Shown here: one piece after another, positions 33,524 to 42,224 of the stretch
Numbering within the stretch: position 1 is the stretch's first letter
Layout of the letters: each line of letters starts with the position of its first letter
Assembly: GCA_963205025.1 (NCBI GenBank)
Contig: CAUJHO010000008.1
Location: forward strand, 1 to 49,361
Reading direction: 5' to 3'
Source: Pseudomonadota bacterium
Lineage (GTDB): Bacteria; Pseudomonadota; Alphaproteobacteria; Caulobacterales; Caulobacteraceae
DNA length: 49,361 nucleotides
The notes under the pieces: generated by a model
Told to the model about the DNA's origin: nothing
Seen by the model: only the letters and a program-made list of their open reading frames with translations
The model's database searches: none
Position numbers and translations under genes: made by a program

Positions 33524-34231
33524 TTAGTCGAAATCGACATGCAGATGATCGTCGTGGCGCGCCGCCTGACAGCCGGCGAAGCGCAGCTTCGGATGATCCT
33601 CCAGGTTCCACCGTCGTTCCAGATGCGGCTCGATCAGGATGCGTCGGACCCGTCGGTCGCCGGCCAGGATCTCGGTCAGGGCGCGACTGCGCGCCTCATC
33701 CAGTCGCCAGGCGCGGTCCGCCGGAGGGTCGCGATCATCATTGGGCCGGTCGATGCCGCGACAGGGCTGCGGATCACCGGGGCGGGGCGGCTCATAATTG
33801 CCGTAGCCGTTGGGCCGGCTGCCCGGTGGCGACCCGTCGATCCGGGTGCCATCCAGCGAGGTGTAGAACAGCGACAGATCCACCTGGCGGCCGTCGCCGT
33901 GGCTCAGGTGGGGTTCAAACGGGACGCGCCCATCGGCTCCCGAGGCATCCATGAAGGTGATGACGGTGCCGGGATACCGGCGCGCCAGTTCGCGCGCGGC
34001 GTCCACCAGCGCGTCACGCGCCTCGGGCCGGACATAGATCCGATCGCGGCTGCAATAGAAGGGATGGGCCGGCCGCAGCGGTTCGGACCCGTCGCAGGGC
34101 AGGCGCACCAGCCCGGCGGCGTTGGGGCCCTGCTCGCCGTCCGCGGCACCGGGCATGGCACCCGGTTGGCAGGCGGCGGCCACCAGGGCGACCAGGCTGA
34201 TCCCGAGGGGCCTCAATCGCGTTCGACGCAC
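33524..34231 (-). CDS. MepA-like murein endopeptidase lipoprotein
   Basis: A 235-residue predicted lipoprotein of the penicillin-insensitive murein endopeptidase (LAS) type. With the GTG start at 34231 a signal peptide ends at VAAAC (lipobox Cys21). The metal site reads [13 protein letters not shown], with His111 and Asp118 seven residues apart as in E. coli MepA, and the C-terminal [10 protein letters not shown] supplies the H-x-H. It should cleave D-Ala-mDAP crosslinks in the periplasm. The start is uncertain: a TTG at 34216 overlapping the phaA stop is an alternative. It is transcribed after phaA and before phaB, an odd place for a cell-wall enzyme. Confidence 0.85.
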   Translation of the reverse strand: MRRTRLRPLGISLVALVAAACQPGAMPGAADGEQGPNAAGLVRLPCDGSEPLRPAHPFYCSRDRIYVRPEARDALVDAARELARRYPGTVITFMDASGADGRVPFEPHLSHGDGRQVDLSLFYTSLDGTRIDGSPPGSRPNGYGNYEPPRPGDPQPCRGIDRPNDDRDPPADRAWRLDEARSRALTEILAGDRRVRRILIEPHLERRWNLEDHPKLRFAGCQAARHDDHLHVDFD

Positions 34232-35388
34232 ATGGCCACGCCCATGCCGCCGCCGATGCACAGGGTCGCCAGGCCCTTCCTGGCCCCAGATCGCTTCATC
34301 TCATGCAGCAGGGTGGTGAGGATCCGCGCGCCCGAGGCCCCGATCGGATGGCCGATGGCGATGGCCCCGCCGTTGACGTTGACCTTGGCCGGGTCGAGGC
34401 CCAGCTCCTGGGTGACGGCGAGGCTCTGGGCCGCGAAGGCCTCGTTGGATTCCACCAGATCCAGGTCCGCGACGGTCCAGCCGGCCTTTTCCAGCGCCTT
34501 CCGCGAAGCCGGGATCGGGCCGGTGCCCATGATCGCCGGGTCGACGCCCGCCGTCGCCGACGACACGATCCGTGCCAGGGGCGTCAGGCCGCGCCGCGCC
34601 GCTTCTTCCGCCGACATGACGACCAGGGCGGCGGCCCCGTCATTGATGCCGGACGCATTGGCGGCGGTCACCGACCCTTCCTTGTTGAAGGCGGGGCGCA
34701 GGCCGGCCATGGCCTCGATCGTCGCGCCGTGGCGGATGTACTCGTCCTGGTCGACGACGGTGTCGCCCTTGCGGCCCTTGATGGTCACCGGCGCGATCTC
34801 ATCGGCGAACCTGCCGGCCTTCTGGGCGGCCTCGGCCTTGTTCTGGCTGGCGACGGCGAAGGCGTCCTGGGCCTCGCGGCTGATCTGCCAGCGGGTCGCG
34901 ATATTCTCGGCGGTCTGGCCCATGTGATAGCCGTTGAAGGCGTCCCACAGGCCGTCCTTGACCATGGTGTCGACCAGGCCCAGGTCGCCCATCTTCTGGC
35001 CAGCGCGCAGGGCGGCGGAATGGTGCGACTGGCTCATGCTCTCCTGGCCGCCGGCGACCACCACCCTGGCATCGCCCAGCTCGATCTGCTGGGCCGCCAG
35101 GGCGACCGCGCGCAGGCCCGAGCCGCAGATCTGGTTGATGCCCCAGGCGGCGGCACTCTGGGGGACGCCTGCGCCGATGGCGGCCTGGCGGGCCGGGCCC
35201 TGGCCCTGGCCGGCGGTCAGAACCTGACCCAGGATGACCTCATCGACATCGGCGGCCTCGACCCCGGCCTGCTCCAGCGCCGCCCGGATCGCCACCTCGC
35301 CCAGCTTCGCGGCGGGCAGGGACGACAGCGCCCCCATGAACGAACCGACGGGGGTGCGGGCGGCGGCGACGATGACGGCCTGGGTCAT
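34213..35388 (-). CDS. phaA: Acetyl-CoA acetyltransferase (beta-ketothiolase) PhaA
   Basis: PhaA condenses two acetyl-CoA to acetoacetyl-CoA, the first PHB step. The 391-residue thiolase has the acyl-accepting Cys88 in [10 protein letters not shown], the [10 protein letters not shown] histidine loop, and the second catalytic Cys in [10 protein letters not shown] near the C-terminus. The start ATG at 35388 has AAGGAG seven bases upstream. Upstream of it lies a perfect inverted repeat (35401-35425) and a cluster of GANTC sites. The 3' end overlaps the mepA-like gene, so the two are coupled. Confidence 0.95.
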   Translation of the reverse strand: MTQAVIVAAARTPVGSFMGALSSLPAAKLGEVAIRAALEQAGVEAADVDEVILGQVLTAGQGQGPARQAAIGAGVPQSAAAWGINQICGSGLRAVALAAQQIELGDARVVVAGGQESMSQSHHSAALRAGQKMGDLGLVDTMVKDGLWDAFNGYHMGQTAENIATRWQISREAQDAFAVASQNKAEAAQKAGRFADEIAPVTIKGRKGDTVVDQDEYIRHGATIEAMAGLRPAFNKEGSVTAANASGINDGAAALVVMSAEEAARRGLTPLARIVSSATAGVDPAIMGTGPIPASRKALEKAGWTVADLDLVESNEAFAAQSLAVTQELGLDPAKVNVNGGAIAIGHPIGASGARILTTLLHEMKRSGARKGLATLCIGGGMGVAMCVERD

Positions 35389-35400
35389 GCTTAACTCCTT

Positions 35401-35425
35401 GGCAAAAGGTTGTTGCGCTTTTGCC
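35401..35425. promoter_or_regulatory. 8-bp perfect inverted repeat upstream of phaA
   Basis: GGCAAAAG (35401-35408) and CTTTTGCC (35418-35425) flank nine bases, GTTGTTGCG, and end 13 bases before the phaA start, next to its AAGGAG. It could be a PhaR operator or a leader hairpin. PhaR control of phaA is inferred from the nearby phaR gene. Confidence 0.55.
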
Positions 35426-35429
35426 TCAC

Positions 35430-35462
35430 GAATCCGGTCTCGTCACCTGAATCGGGGGAATC
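35430..35462. promoter_or_regulatory. Three GANTC (CcrM) sites in the phaA / hemolysin III gap
   Basis: GAATC occurs at 35430, 35449 and 35458, three copies in 33 bases. GANTC is the CcrM methylation target in this lineage and clusters mark GcrA/CcrM-regulated promoters. No clear -10 was placed. Confidence 0.55.
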
Positions 35463-35544
35463 GGACGCGAATTCACTGCCATTCAGCTTTCCTCCCCTAG
35501 GTTGGAGGGAACGGCCACGAGAGCCGACGAGTTGGGGTAGTCTC

Positions 35545-36252
35545 ATGTCTAAACCACGTCGTAGATTTCTGGATCGCCTGTGCGTCGCCGACGCCCTGGA
35601 CTTTGCCGAACATTATCCGAACCGGGTCGAGCGCCTGGCCGACCTGTGGGTTCATCTCATTGGCCTGGGTCTGGCCGGGGCCGGCGGTATCGTCCTGGCC
35701 GTTCTGTCGGCCTTCATGGGCGGGCCGGGCATGATCGCCGCCACGGCCATCTATGCGGTCTGTCTGATCGCCATGCTGGGCTGTTCGGTGGCCTATAATC
35801 TGACCCATCCGTGCAAGGCCCGACCGGTGCTGCGGCGCCTGGATGAGGCCGCCATCTTCCTGATGATCGCCGGCTCCTACACCCCGTTCACGACCCAGAG
35901 GTTCGAAGACCCCGTCTGGTCGATCGGCTTCACCGCCCTGGTCTGGGTGCTGGCGCTGGGCGGTGTGGTGGCCAAGCTGTTTGCGCCGCGCCTGAACGAT
36001 GTCTTCTGGAGCGTGGTCTATGTCATCTTCGGCTGGCTGGCGGTGGTGGCGATCCAGCCCATGGTCACCGGGGTCTCGCCCATCGCGCTGGGTCTGCTGG
36101 TGGCCGGGGGGCTGATCTATACGCTGGGCTGTTTCATCTTCGTGCGCCAGGGCCTGCCGTTCCGTCGCGCCATCTGGCACGGCTTCGTCGTGGCGGGGGC
36201 CGGGGCCCACTACGCGGCCGTCATGGTCGGGGTCGTTTTCGCGGCGCAATAA
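35545..36252 (+). CDS. Hemolysin III family (TrhA/PAQR) membrane protein
   Basis: A 235-residue membrane protein with seven hydrophobic segments. The family's His and Asp residues are seen in VAYNLTHPCKARPVLRRLDE and in the C-terminal WHGFVVAGAGAHYAAVM segment, which fit the zinc-binding PAQR hydrolase fold. Members may be ceramidase-like or influence membrane lipid; the haemolysin name is historical. The ATG at 35545 follows GGGGTAG. It lies divergently from phaA and is followed 68 bases later by phaR. Confidence 0.9.
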   Translation: MSKPRRRFLDRLCVADALDFAEHYPNRVERLADLWVHLIGLGLAGAGGIVLAVLSAFMGGPGMIAATAIYAVCLIAMLGCSVAYNLTHPCKARPVLRRLDEAAIFLMIAGSYTPFTTQRFEDPVWSIGFTALVWVLALGGVVAKLFAPRLNDVFWSVVYVIFGWLAVVAIQPMVTGVSPIALGLLVAGGLIYTLGCFIFVRQGLPFRRAIWHGFVVAGAGAHYAAVMVGVVFAAQ

Positions 36253-36320
36253 TCCAGGGCTTTCCAGTGTCTCGCACTTGCGGGATAATCACCGCATCGT
36301 TCAGTGTACGGGAAAGCAGC

Positions 36321-36962
36321 GTGACCGATCCGAACACCGGGGCCGACGCGGCCAAGGCCGAGCGCGTCATCATCAAGAAGTACGCCAACCGCCGACTCTA
36401 CAACACCTCAACCAGCGCCTATGTCACCCTCGACAGCCTGGCGGCCATGGTCCGCGACGGCATCGACTTCCAGGTGGTGGACGCCAAGTCCAACGACGAC
36501 ATCACCCGTTCGGTCCTGGCCCAGATCATCTTCGAGGAGGAATCCAAGGGTGACAGCCTCCTGCCGATCCAGTTCCTGCGCCAGCTGATCGGTTTCTACG
36601 GCAATTCGATGCAGTCGCTGCTGCCCAGCTATCTGGAGCTGTCGATGAACAACTTCATCGGCCAGCAGGAACAGTTCCGCAAACAGTTCGCCTCGACCTT
36701 CGGGGCCGCGCCCGGAGCCGCCATGTTCGAGGAACAGGTGCGCCAGAACACCGCCATGTTCGAACGCGCCATGAAGATGTGGACGCCCTTCGGCTTCCCG
36801 GGTGCCCCGGCGGGTGAGGCTGCTGCCGAGGTGCCCAGGCCGGCGGCTCCCGGCAATCCGCTGCTGGAGGCCCAGGCCGCCGCCCTGGAGCAGATGCGCC
36901 GCCAGATGGAAGAGATGCAGTCCCAGCTCAGCCGCCTCTCCGGCGCGCCGCCCAAGCCGTGA
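36321..36962 (+). CDS. phaR: PHB synthesis repressor PhaR
   Basis: PhaR represses phasin and PHB genes and is released by binding nascent PHB. The 213-residue protein starts GTG (MTDPNTGADA) and has the DNA-binding segment IIKKYANRRLYNTSTSAYVT at residues 17-36, continuing to about 75, followed by the PHB_acc domain with SYLELSMNNFIGQQEQF. The C-terminal third is Ala/Pro/Gln rich. A longer in-frame extension upstream (ATG at 36267) has no support from the family. It lies 68 bases after the hemolysin III gene, and its stop overlaps the next gene by four bases. Confidence 0.93.
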   Translation: MTDPNTGADAAKAERVIIKKYANRRLYNTSTSAYVTLDSLAAMVRDGIDFQVVDAKSNDDITRSVLAQIIFEEESKGDSLLPIQFLRQLIGFYGNSMQSLLPSYLELSMNNFIGQQEQFRKQFASTFGAAPGAAMFEEQVRQNTAMFERAMKMWTPFGFPGAPAGEAAAEVPRPAAPGNPLLEAQAAALEQMRRQMEEMQSQLSRLSGAPPKP

Positions 36963-37294
36963 CCGATCCCGTCCGCCCGCCCGCTGCCGTTCAGGATCGC
37001 CGCGAGGGCGACCGCCGCCGCGGCCTGCGCCGGGCCAAGGCCGAGGGGGATGGTCGCGATCTGGTGCCGATCACGCCGGTCGAGGATCAGACGCCGCCCA
37101 GGGCCACGCCCCGGGCGGACGCCGGCCCGTCGACATTTGACGCCCAGATGCTGGGCCAGGACGGGGCCAAACGTGGCCTGCGCGGTGGGCAGGAAGTGCT
37201 CGGCAAGGCCCGCTCTACCTACCTCAGTTCGGAATATGCCGGGTCAGGCGACCGCCGCCCCAAGCCCGGACAGGTCAAGAAAACCGAGATCTGA
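36959..37294 (+). CDS. Conserved hypothetical protein downstream of phaR
   Basis: A 111-residue protein starting at a GTG that overlaps the phaR stop (GTGA), so it is co-translated. The first 60 residues are charged, Arg/Pro rich and probably disordered; the last 50 (STFDAQMLGQDGAKRGLRGG and KARSTYLSSEYAGSGDRR) look conserved and may be a binding segment. I do not recognise a named family or function. No signal peptide or membrane segment is present. Confidence 0.7.
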   Translation: MTDPVRPPAAVQDRREGDRRRGLRRAKAEGDGRDLVPITPVEDQTPPRATPRADAGPSTFDAQMLGQDGAKRGLRGGQEVLGKARSTYLSSEYAGSGDRRPKPGQVKKTEI

Positions 37295-37359
37295 CGCGCG
37301 CGGTCCCGGTGGCCCGCTCCTTGCTTGGACCCCCCGGTCTGTCCTGACCGGAATGTTCC

Positions 37360-37437
37360 ATGGCCACCGCCCTCAGCCTTCTTGCCCGCGCCGTCGATAC
37401 CCTGGTGGTGGCGCTGATCTTCGTGGCGTTTGGCTAG
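37360..37437 (+). CDS. Possible 25-residue membrane peptide
   Basis: An open frame of 25 codons reads MATALSLLARAVDTLVVALI followed by FVAFG and a stop. It is one hydrophobic helix and could be a small membrane protein. There is no good Shine-Dalgarno sequence, and the frame could arise by chance in GC-rich DNA. It lies at the start of the gene-poor stretch. Confidence 0.3.
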   Translation: MATALSLLARAVDTLVVALIFVAFG

Positions 37438-37655
37438 GGGCCGGACTCCTGAAAGTCGTTGCCCTCGGGCGTGTCCCGAAGGCCCACGGGTCCGCTTTCG
37501 GGGGTGTGCCGCGATCGCCGAGGCCTGACCATTGCCGCTCGTAAACACACGCCGGCGCGACCCCGTTCATCGACGGGTCCCCGGCTGGTCGCGTTCGCGA
37601 TCACCGCCGCTCGCCGTGTATCGCCCCCGGGTGCCGCAGATCGCGGAAACGCCGG
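37438..37655. ncRNA. Gene-free structured stretch, candidate non-coding RNA
   Basis: Together with the preceding bases this is a 361-base gap (37295-37655) without a convincing gene. Three hairpins follow one another. First, CCTCGG (37463-37468) with CCGAGG (37518-37523), enclosing CCCGAA (37475-37480) with TTCGGG (37497-37502). Second, GCCGG (37551-37555) with CCGGC (37581-37585), enclosing GACCC...GGGTC. Third, a short GGTCGCG/CGCGATC pair near 37587-37602. The long interrupted first hairpin has an RNA-like look, but no U-rich terminator or known RNA consensus was recognised, and the strand cannot be decided. Confidence 0.35.
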
Positions 37656-38087
37656 CTAGATGTTGACGTCGCCACCGATGTCCAGGTCGCGCCGGGCCGT
37701 CAGGATGGTGACGATGAAGCCCGCCATCACATCCAGCAGCACCATGATCATGATCAGGAAGAAGGTCGAGGTCACGAACGACGGCAGCAGCAGGAACAGC
37801 AGCAGACACAGCACGAACAGGCCCATCGACAGGGCGTGATTGACGATGGCGACCTTCTGGCTGGAGGTCGATTTCAGCAGCTCGAAGAACAGGAAGATCA
37901 GGCCGAAGAAGACCAGCAGGTCCCCGACCCCCATCGACCAGGTCCCGCCCGATGGCATGTTCACGCTCAGAAAGGCGGACTGAAGCACGAAATTCGGGTC
38001 CGTCGCGGCCGTGCCGGTCAGGCTCATCAGGGCATAGATCGCGTAGATCCCGACCGGAATCACGAGAAGCGGAAACGCCGTCAGCAT
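37656..38087 (-). CDS. Hypothetical four-helix membrane protein
   Basis: A 143-residue protein with four hydrophobic segments, starting MLTAFPLLVIPVGIYAIYAL. It ends with a short hydrophilic tail (TARRDLDIGGDVNI). Loops between the helices include STSSQKVAIVNHALSMG. No named family is recognised. Its gene stands alone between the structured gap and the GT2 glycosyltransferase gene, from which it is 94 bases away on the same strand. Confidence 0.7.
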   Translation of the reverse strand: MLTAFPLLVIPVGIYAIYALMSLTGTAATDPNFVLQSAFLSVNMPSGGTWSMGVGDLLVFFGLIFLFFELLKSTSSQKVAIVNHALSMGLFVLCLLLFLLLPSFVTSTFFLIMIMVLLDVMAGFIVTILTARRDLDIGGDVNI

Positions 38088-38181
38088 CCAAGTGTCCCCT
38101 CTGGCTGGACTGACCCCACCCTATCGCCGTTTGCCGGTGCCGGGCAATCGGGCACGCTCAGGAGGAGAACGGACGGGTGGG

Positions 38182-38901
38182 TCAGACCTCGTTGACGTCA
38201 CCGGGATTGCGGGCGCGACTGCGTAGCCACATCACCCCCACCAGGTCCGACACCGCCGCCCAGGCGCGGCCCAGGTTGGTGTATTTCGACTGGCCGGTTT
38301 CCCGATGGCGGTGATCCACGTTCATGAAGCGGTTCTGATAGCCCTCGCGGATCGTCAGGGCCGGCAGATAGCGGTGGATGTGATCGAAATAGGGCAGGCG
38401 CAAAAAGACATCGCGCCGGAAGGCCTTCAGCCCACAGCCGGTGTCGTCGGCGTCATCCTTCAGCAGCCATTTGCGAAAGCCGTTGGCCCAGCGCGAGGCC
38501 CAGCGTTTCGAGCCGGAATCCTGACGATTGGCCCTGACCCCGCCGACCAGGGCGACCTCGGGCCCGGCCGCGATCAGGGCATCAGCCAGTTTCGGCGCGT
38601 CGGCCGGCGGGTTCTGGCCGTCGCCGTCCAGGGTCACGATGATCGGGGCTCGCGCTGCCATCACGCCCGAGCGCACCGCCCGGCTCTGGCCGGCGTTCTT
38701 CGCATGGTTCAGCACGCGCAGCTCGGGGATCTCGGCCTTCAGCGCCTCCAGCTCGGCCAGGGTGCCGTCCCTGGACGCATCATTGACGAAGACGACCTCG
38801 AAGTTGCGGCCCTTGAAGGCCTCGGCGATCTCGCGGGCCAGCGGGCCGGCGGCACCTTCTTCGTTGTGGACGGGGACGACGACGGAAATATCGGGCTGCA
38901 T
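38182..38901 (-). CDS. Family 2 glycosyltransferase (dolichol-phosphate mannosyltransferase-like)
   Basis: A 239-residue cytoplasmic GT2 enzyme starting MQPDISVVVPVHNEEGAAGP. The nucleotide-sugar motifs are VNDASRDGT and TLDGDGQNPP (the DxD-type motif), and the acceptor region is DDTGCGLKAFRRDVF. There is no C-terminal membrane domain, so it resembles DPM1-type transferases acting with polyprenyl phosphate. The start at 38901 has GGGGAG three bases upstream; the longer frame is not supported. It is divergent from polA. Confidence 0.9.
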   Translation of the reverse strand: MQPDISVVVPVHNEEGAAGPLAREIAEAFKGRNFEVVFVNDASRDGTLAELEALKAEIPELRVLNHAKNAGQSRAVRSGVMAARAPIIVTLDGDGQNPPADAPKLADALIAAGPEVALVGGVRANRQDSGSKRWASRWANGFRKWLLKDDADDTGCGLKAFRRDVFLRLPYFDHIHRYLPALTIREGYQNRFMNVDHRHRETGQSKYTNLGRAWAAVSDLVGVMWLRSRARNPGDVNEV

Positions 38902-38974
38902 GCGCTCCCCATAAACGGTTTCGCCGCGCTTAGGGAGGGCGCGACCTTTCGGATCAAACAGGCTATCTGGGGGC

Positions 38975-41848
38975 ATGAGCGAGCCCAACCCTTCTGCCCC
39001 CTTGCGTCTGTGGATGATCGACGCCTCGGCCTACATCTTTCGGGCCTATCACGCCCTGCCGCCCCTGACCCGAAAGTCCGATGGCCTGCCGGTTGGGGCC
39101 ATCCAGGGCTACTGCAACATGCTCTGGAAGCTGCTCAAGGACATGAAGGGCGAGCATGGCCCGACGCATCTGGTGGCCATCTTCGACCATTCCGAGCGCA
39201 CGTTCCGCAACGACCTCTATCCTGACTACAAGGCCCATCGTCCGCCGGCGCCTGAAGATCTGGTGCCGCAGTTCCCGCTGGTTCGCACCGCCACGGCGGC
39301 CTTTGGCGTGCATGGCGTCGAAAAGCCCGGCTTTGAGGCCGACGACCTGATCGCCACCTATGCCCGGCTGGCCCGTGAGGCCGGCGGCGAGGCTGTCATC
39401 GTCTCATCCGACAAGGACCTGATGCAGCTGGTCGGCGATGGCGTCATCATGTTCGACCCCATGAAGGACCGGCGCATCGACGTGCCCGAGGTCATCGAGA
39501 AATGGGGCGTCGGCCCCGACAAGATGATCGACCTTCAGGCCCTGGTCGGCGACAGCGTCGACAATGTGCCGGGTGCGCCCGGCATCGGCCCCAAGACCGC
39601 CGCCCAGCTGCTGGACGAATACGGCGACCTCGACACCCTGCTGGCGCGTGCCGGTGAGATCAAACAGCCCAAGCGCCGCGAGACCCTGATCGATTTCGCC
39701 GATCAGATCCTGATCAGCCGCCAGCTGGTGCGGCTGGACGGCCATGTGCCGGACCCCGAACCCATCGCCGACTTTGCCGTGCGTGACCCGGACCCTGAGG
39801 CCCTGGCGGCCTTCCTCGACGAAATGGAGTTCCGCTCGCTCAGAAGCCGCGTCGGGGACGGCAAGGTGCCGCCGCCCGCCGCCCCCAAGGCCCCGACGCT
39901 CAGCACGCCCGCCCCCTCGGCCCCGGTCGCCACGCCACGCCATGCGCCCAGCGATGCCGCCGCCGCCGCCGACCCCCAGAGTGTCGACCGCGACGCCTAT
40001 GTTTGCGTCCAGACCCTGGCCGACCTCGACCCATGGATCGCCCGCGCCATTGAGGCCGGGGTCGTCGCCGTCGACACCGAAACCGACGCCCTGTCTTCGA
40101 CGCACGCCGGCCTGGTCGGGGTCAGTTTGGCGCTGGGGCCGAACGACGCCTGCTATATCCCGCTGGATCACCAGCACCTGCCCCAGCCGGGCGGCGACCT
40201 GCTGGGTGCGCCCGAGGAAACCCGGCCTGCGCTCACCCAGGCCCCCATGGCCGAGGCCCTCAAACGCCTGAAGACCCTCCTGGAACACCCCGGCGTGCTC
40301 AAGGTCGGCCAGAACATCAAATACGACCTCGGCGTCCTGGCCCGGCACGACATTGCCGTGGACCCGATCGACGACACCATGCTGATTTCCTATGTGCTCA
40401 ACGGCGGCGAGCACGGTCATGGCATGGATGAGCTCAGCCGCCGTCACCTCGGCCACGACCCGATCCCGTTCAAGGAGGTCTGCGGCACCGGCCAGAAGCA
40501 GATCAGCTTCCGCCATGTCGAGCTGGAGCCGGCCACCCGCTATGCCGCCGAGGACGCCGACGTCACCCTGCGCCTGTGGCGGCTGTTGAAGCCGCGCCTG
40601 GCCGACCAGCGGCTGATCACCGTCTATGAGACGCTGGAGCGGGGCATGCCCGCAGTTCTGTCCCGGATGGAGCTGGCCGGCATCCGCATCGACCCGTCCG
40701 AACTGAAACGGCTCTCATCGGAGTTTGGCCTGGAGATGGCCCGGCTGGAGGAACAGGCCCACGCGCTCGCGGGCCGGCCCTTCAATATCGGCAGCCCCAA
40801 ACAGCTGGGCGAGATCCTGTTCGGCGAGATGGCCCTGCCCGGCGGCAAGAAGACCGCGTCCGGCCAATGGGAGACCGGCGCGGCCACGCTGGAAACCCTG
40901 GCCCTGACCCATGACCTGCCGCGCGTCATCCTGGAATGGCGTCAGCTGTCGAAACTCAAGGGCACCTATACCGACGCCCTCATCAACGCCGCCGACCCCG
41001 ACACCGACCGGGTGCACACCAGCTACCAGCTGGCCGCCGCCTCGACCGGGCGTCTCGCCTCATCGGACCCCAATCTTCAGAACATCCCGGTCCGAACCGA
41101 GACGGGCCGCCAGATCAGGAAGGCCTTCATTGCCGCGCCGGGGCATCGGCTGATCTCGGCGGACTATTCCCAGATCGAGCTGCGCCTCCTGGCCCATATC
41201 GGCGACATCCCCGAGCTGAAGGCCGCCTTCGCGCGCGGCCTGGACATCCATGCCGCCACCGCCTCGGAGATGTTCGGCGTGCCGGTCGAGGGCATGCCCG
41301 CCGAGACGCGGCGCCGCGCCAAGGCCATCAACTTCGGCATCGTCTATGGCATTTCGGCCTTCGGCCTGGCCAACCAGCTCGGCATCGATCAGGGCGAGGC
41401 CGGGGCCTATATCAAGACCTATTTCGAACGCTTCCCCGGCATCCGCACCTATATGGACGCAACCAAGGCCACGGTGCGCGAACAGGGCTTTGTGACCACC
41501 CTGTTTGGCCGGCGCATCCACATTCCGGCCATCCATTCCAAGTCGGCCGCCGAGCGCCAGTTCGGCGAACGCGCCGCCATCAACGCCCCCATCCAGGGCA
41601 GCGCCGCCGACATCATCCGCCGCGCCATGATGCGCATGCCCGGCGCCCTGGCGGACGCCGGCCTGCAAACCCGGATGCTCCTCCAGGTCCACGACGAACT
41701 GGTGTTCGAAGCCCCCGACGCCGAAGTCGACCGCGCCCTGCCGCTGATCCGGCGGGTCATGGAACGCGCGTCAGAACCGGCCGTGGCGCTGAGCGTGCCG
41801 CTGGACGTGGAGGCGAAGGCGGCGGGGGACTGGGACGGGGCGCATTGA
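38975..41848 (+). CDS. polA: DNA polymerase I
   Basis: A 957-residue repair polymerase with all three domains. The 5' nuclease domain covers residues 1 to about 300 (KPGFEADDLIATYARLA). An Ala/Pro-rich linker follows at about 300-340. The 3'-5' exonuclease has intact VDTETDALSS near residue 366 and the later YDLGVLARHD and YAAEDADVTLR motifs, so proofreading should be active. The polymerase motifs are SADYSQIELRLLAH (motif A, about 730), RRRAKAINFGIVYG (motif B) and LQVHDELVFE (motif C, about 906). It acts in repair and Okazaki fragment maturation. The next gene converges 23 bases away. Confidence 0.97.
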   Translation: MSEPNPSAPLRLWMIDASAYIFRAYHALPPLTRKSDGLPVGAIQGYCNMLWKLLKDMKGEHGPTHLVAIFDHSERTFRNDLYPDYKAHRPPAPEDLVPQFPLVRTATAAFGVHGVEKPGFEADDLIATYARLAREAGGEAVIVSSDKDLMQLVGDGVIMFDPMKDRRIDVPEVIEKWGVGPDKMIDLQALVGDSVDNVPGAPGIGPKTAAQLLDEYGDLDTLLARAGEIKQPKRRETLIDFADQILISRQLVRLDGHVPDPEPIADFAVRDPDPEALAAFLDEMEFRSLRSRVGDGKVPPPAAPKAPTLSTPAPSAPVATPRHAPSDAAAAADPQSVDRDAYVCVQTLADLDPWIARAIEAGVVAVDTETDALSSTHAGLVGVSLALGPNDACYIPLDHQHLPQPGGDLLGAPEETRPALTQAPMAEALKRLKTLLEHPGVLKVGQNIKYDLGVLARHDIAVDPIDDTMLISYVLNGGEHGHGMDELSRRHLGHDPIPFKEVCGTGQKQISFRHVELEPATRYAAEDADVTLRLWRLLKPRLADQRLITVYETLERGMPAVLSRMELAGIRIDPSELKRLSSEFGLEMARLEEQAHALAGRPFNIGSPKQLGEILFGEMALPGGKKTASGQWETGAATLETLALTHDLPRVILEWRQLSKLKGTYTDALINAADPDTDRVHTSYQLAAASTGRLASSDPNLQNIPVRTETGRQIRKAFIAAPGHRLISADYSQIELRLLAHIGDIPELKAAFARGLDIHAATASEMFGVPVEGMPAETRRRAKAINFGIVYGISAFGLANQLGIDQGEAGAYIKTYFERFPGIRTYMDATKATVREQGFVTTLFGRRIHIPAIHSKSAAERQFGERAAINAPIQGSAADIIRRAMMRMPGALADAGLQTRMLLQVHDELVFEAPDAEVDRALPLIRRVMERASEPAVALSVPLDVEAKAAGDWDGAH

Positions 41849-41871
41849 GGGGCAGACCGCGTCGCTCGGTA

Positions 41872-42126
41872 TCAGGCGGCCCGGGCAGTGAGTCGTTCAA
41901 GCTGGGCTTCGAACTCGACCAGGATCGCGGCCCTCTCGCCGGGGTCAAGCCAGCGGGTGGTCTGCGGCGCGACCGTGCGCCAGAAGCGCAGTTCCTTGTC
42001 AGTCAGGGGCATGACGTCAGCCTCGCGCAGGGTGCGCAGCAAAGCCTGCATCCGCACACGCACGGCCGCAGGGTCCGGCTGCGGCAGGGGCTGAGGCGTG
42101 GCACCAAAGAGGTCGGGTTGCGACAT
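41872..42126 (-). CDS. Small conserved hypothetical protein
   Basis: An 84-residue protein starting MSQPDLFGATPQPLPQPDPA, then a helical region (VRVRMQALLRTLREADVMPL) and a FWRTVAPQTTRWL segment. Similar small proteins occur in alphaproteobacterial genomes near polA by my recollection, but I cannot name the function. It lies between polA (convergent) and the large restriction-modification gene (divergent), 98 bases from the latter. It has no membrane helix. Confidence 0.65.
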   Translation of the reverse strand: MSQPDLFGATPQPLPQPDPAAVRVRMQALLRTLREADVMPLTDKELRFWRTVAPQTTRWLDPGERAAILVEFEAQLERLTARAA

Positions 42127-42224
42127 GGGACGATATTCCGCCGATTCGAGCCGGCGTCCAGCCTACACTCCGGTTGCGTCGGCACGCTCCACAAGCGATC
42201 AAGGGCCTGTTCAAAGGACTGTGG

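Noticed and set aside
37438..37655. 6S RNA or tmRNA gene
   Set aside because: Hairpins are present, but no consensus element of either RNA could be recognised, so only a generic candidate is reported.
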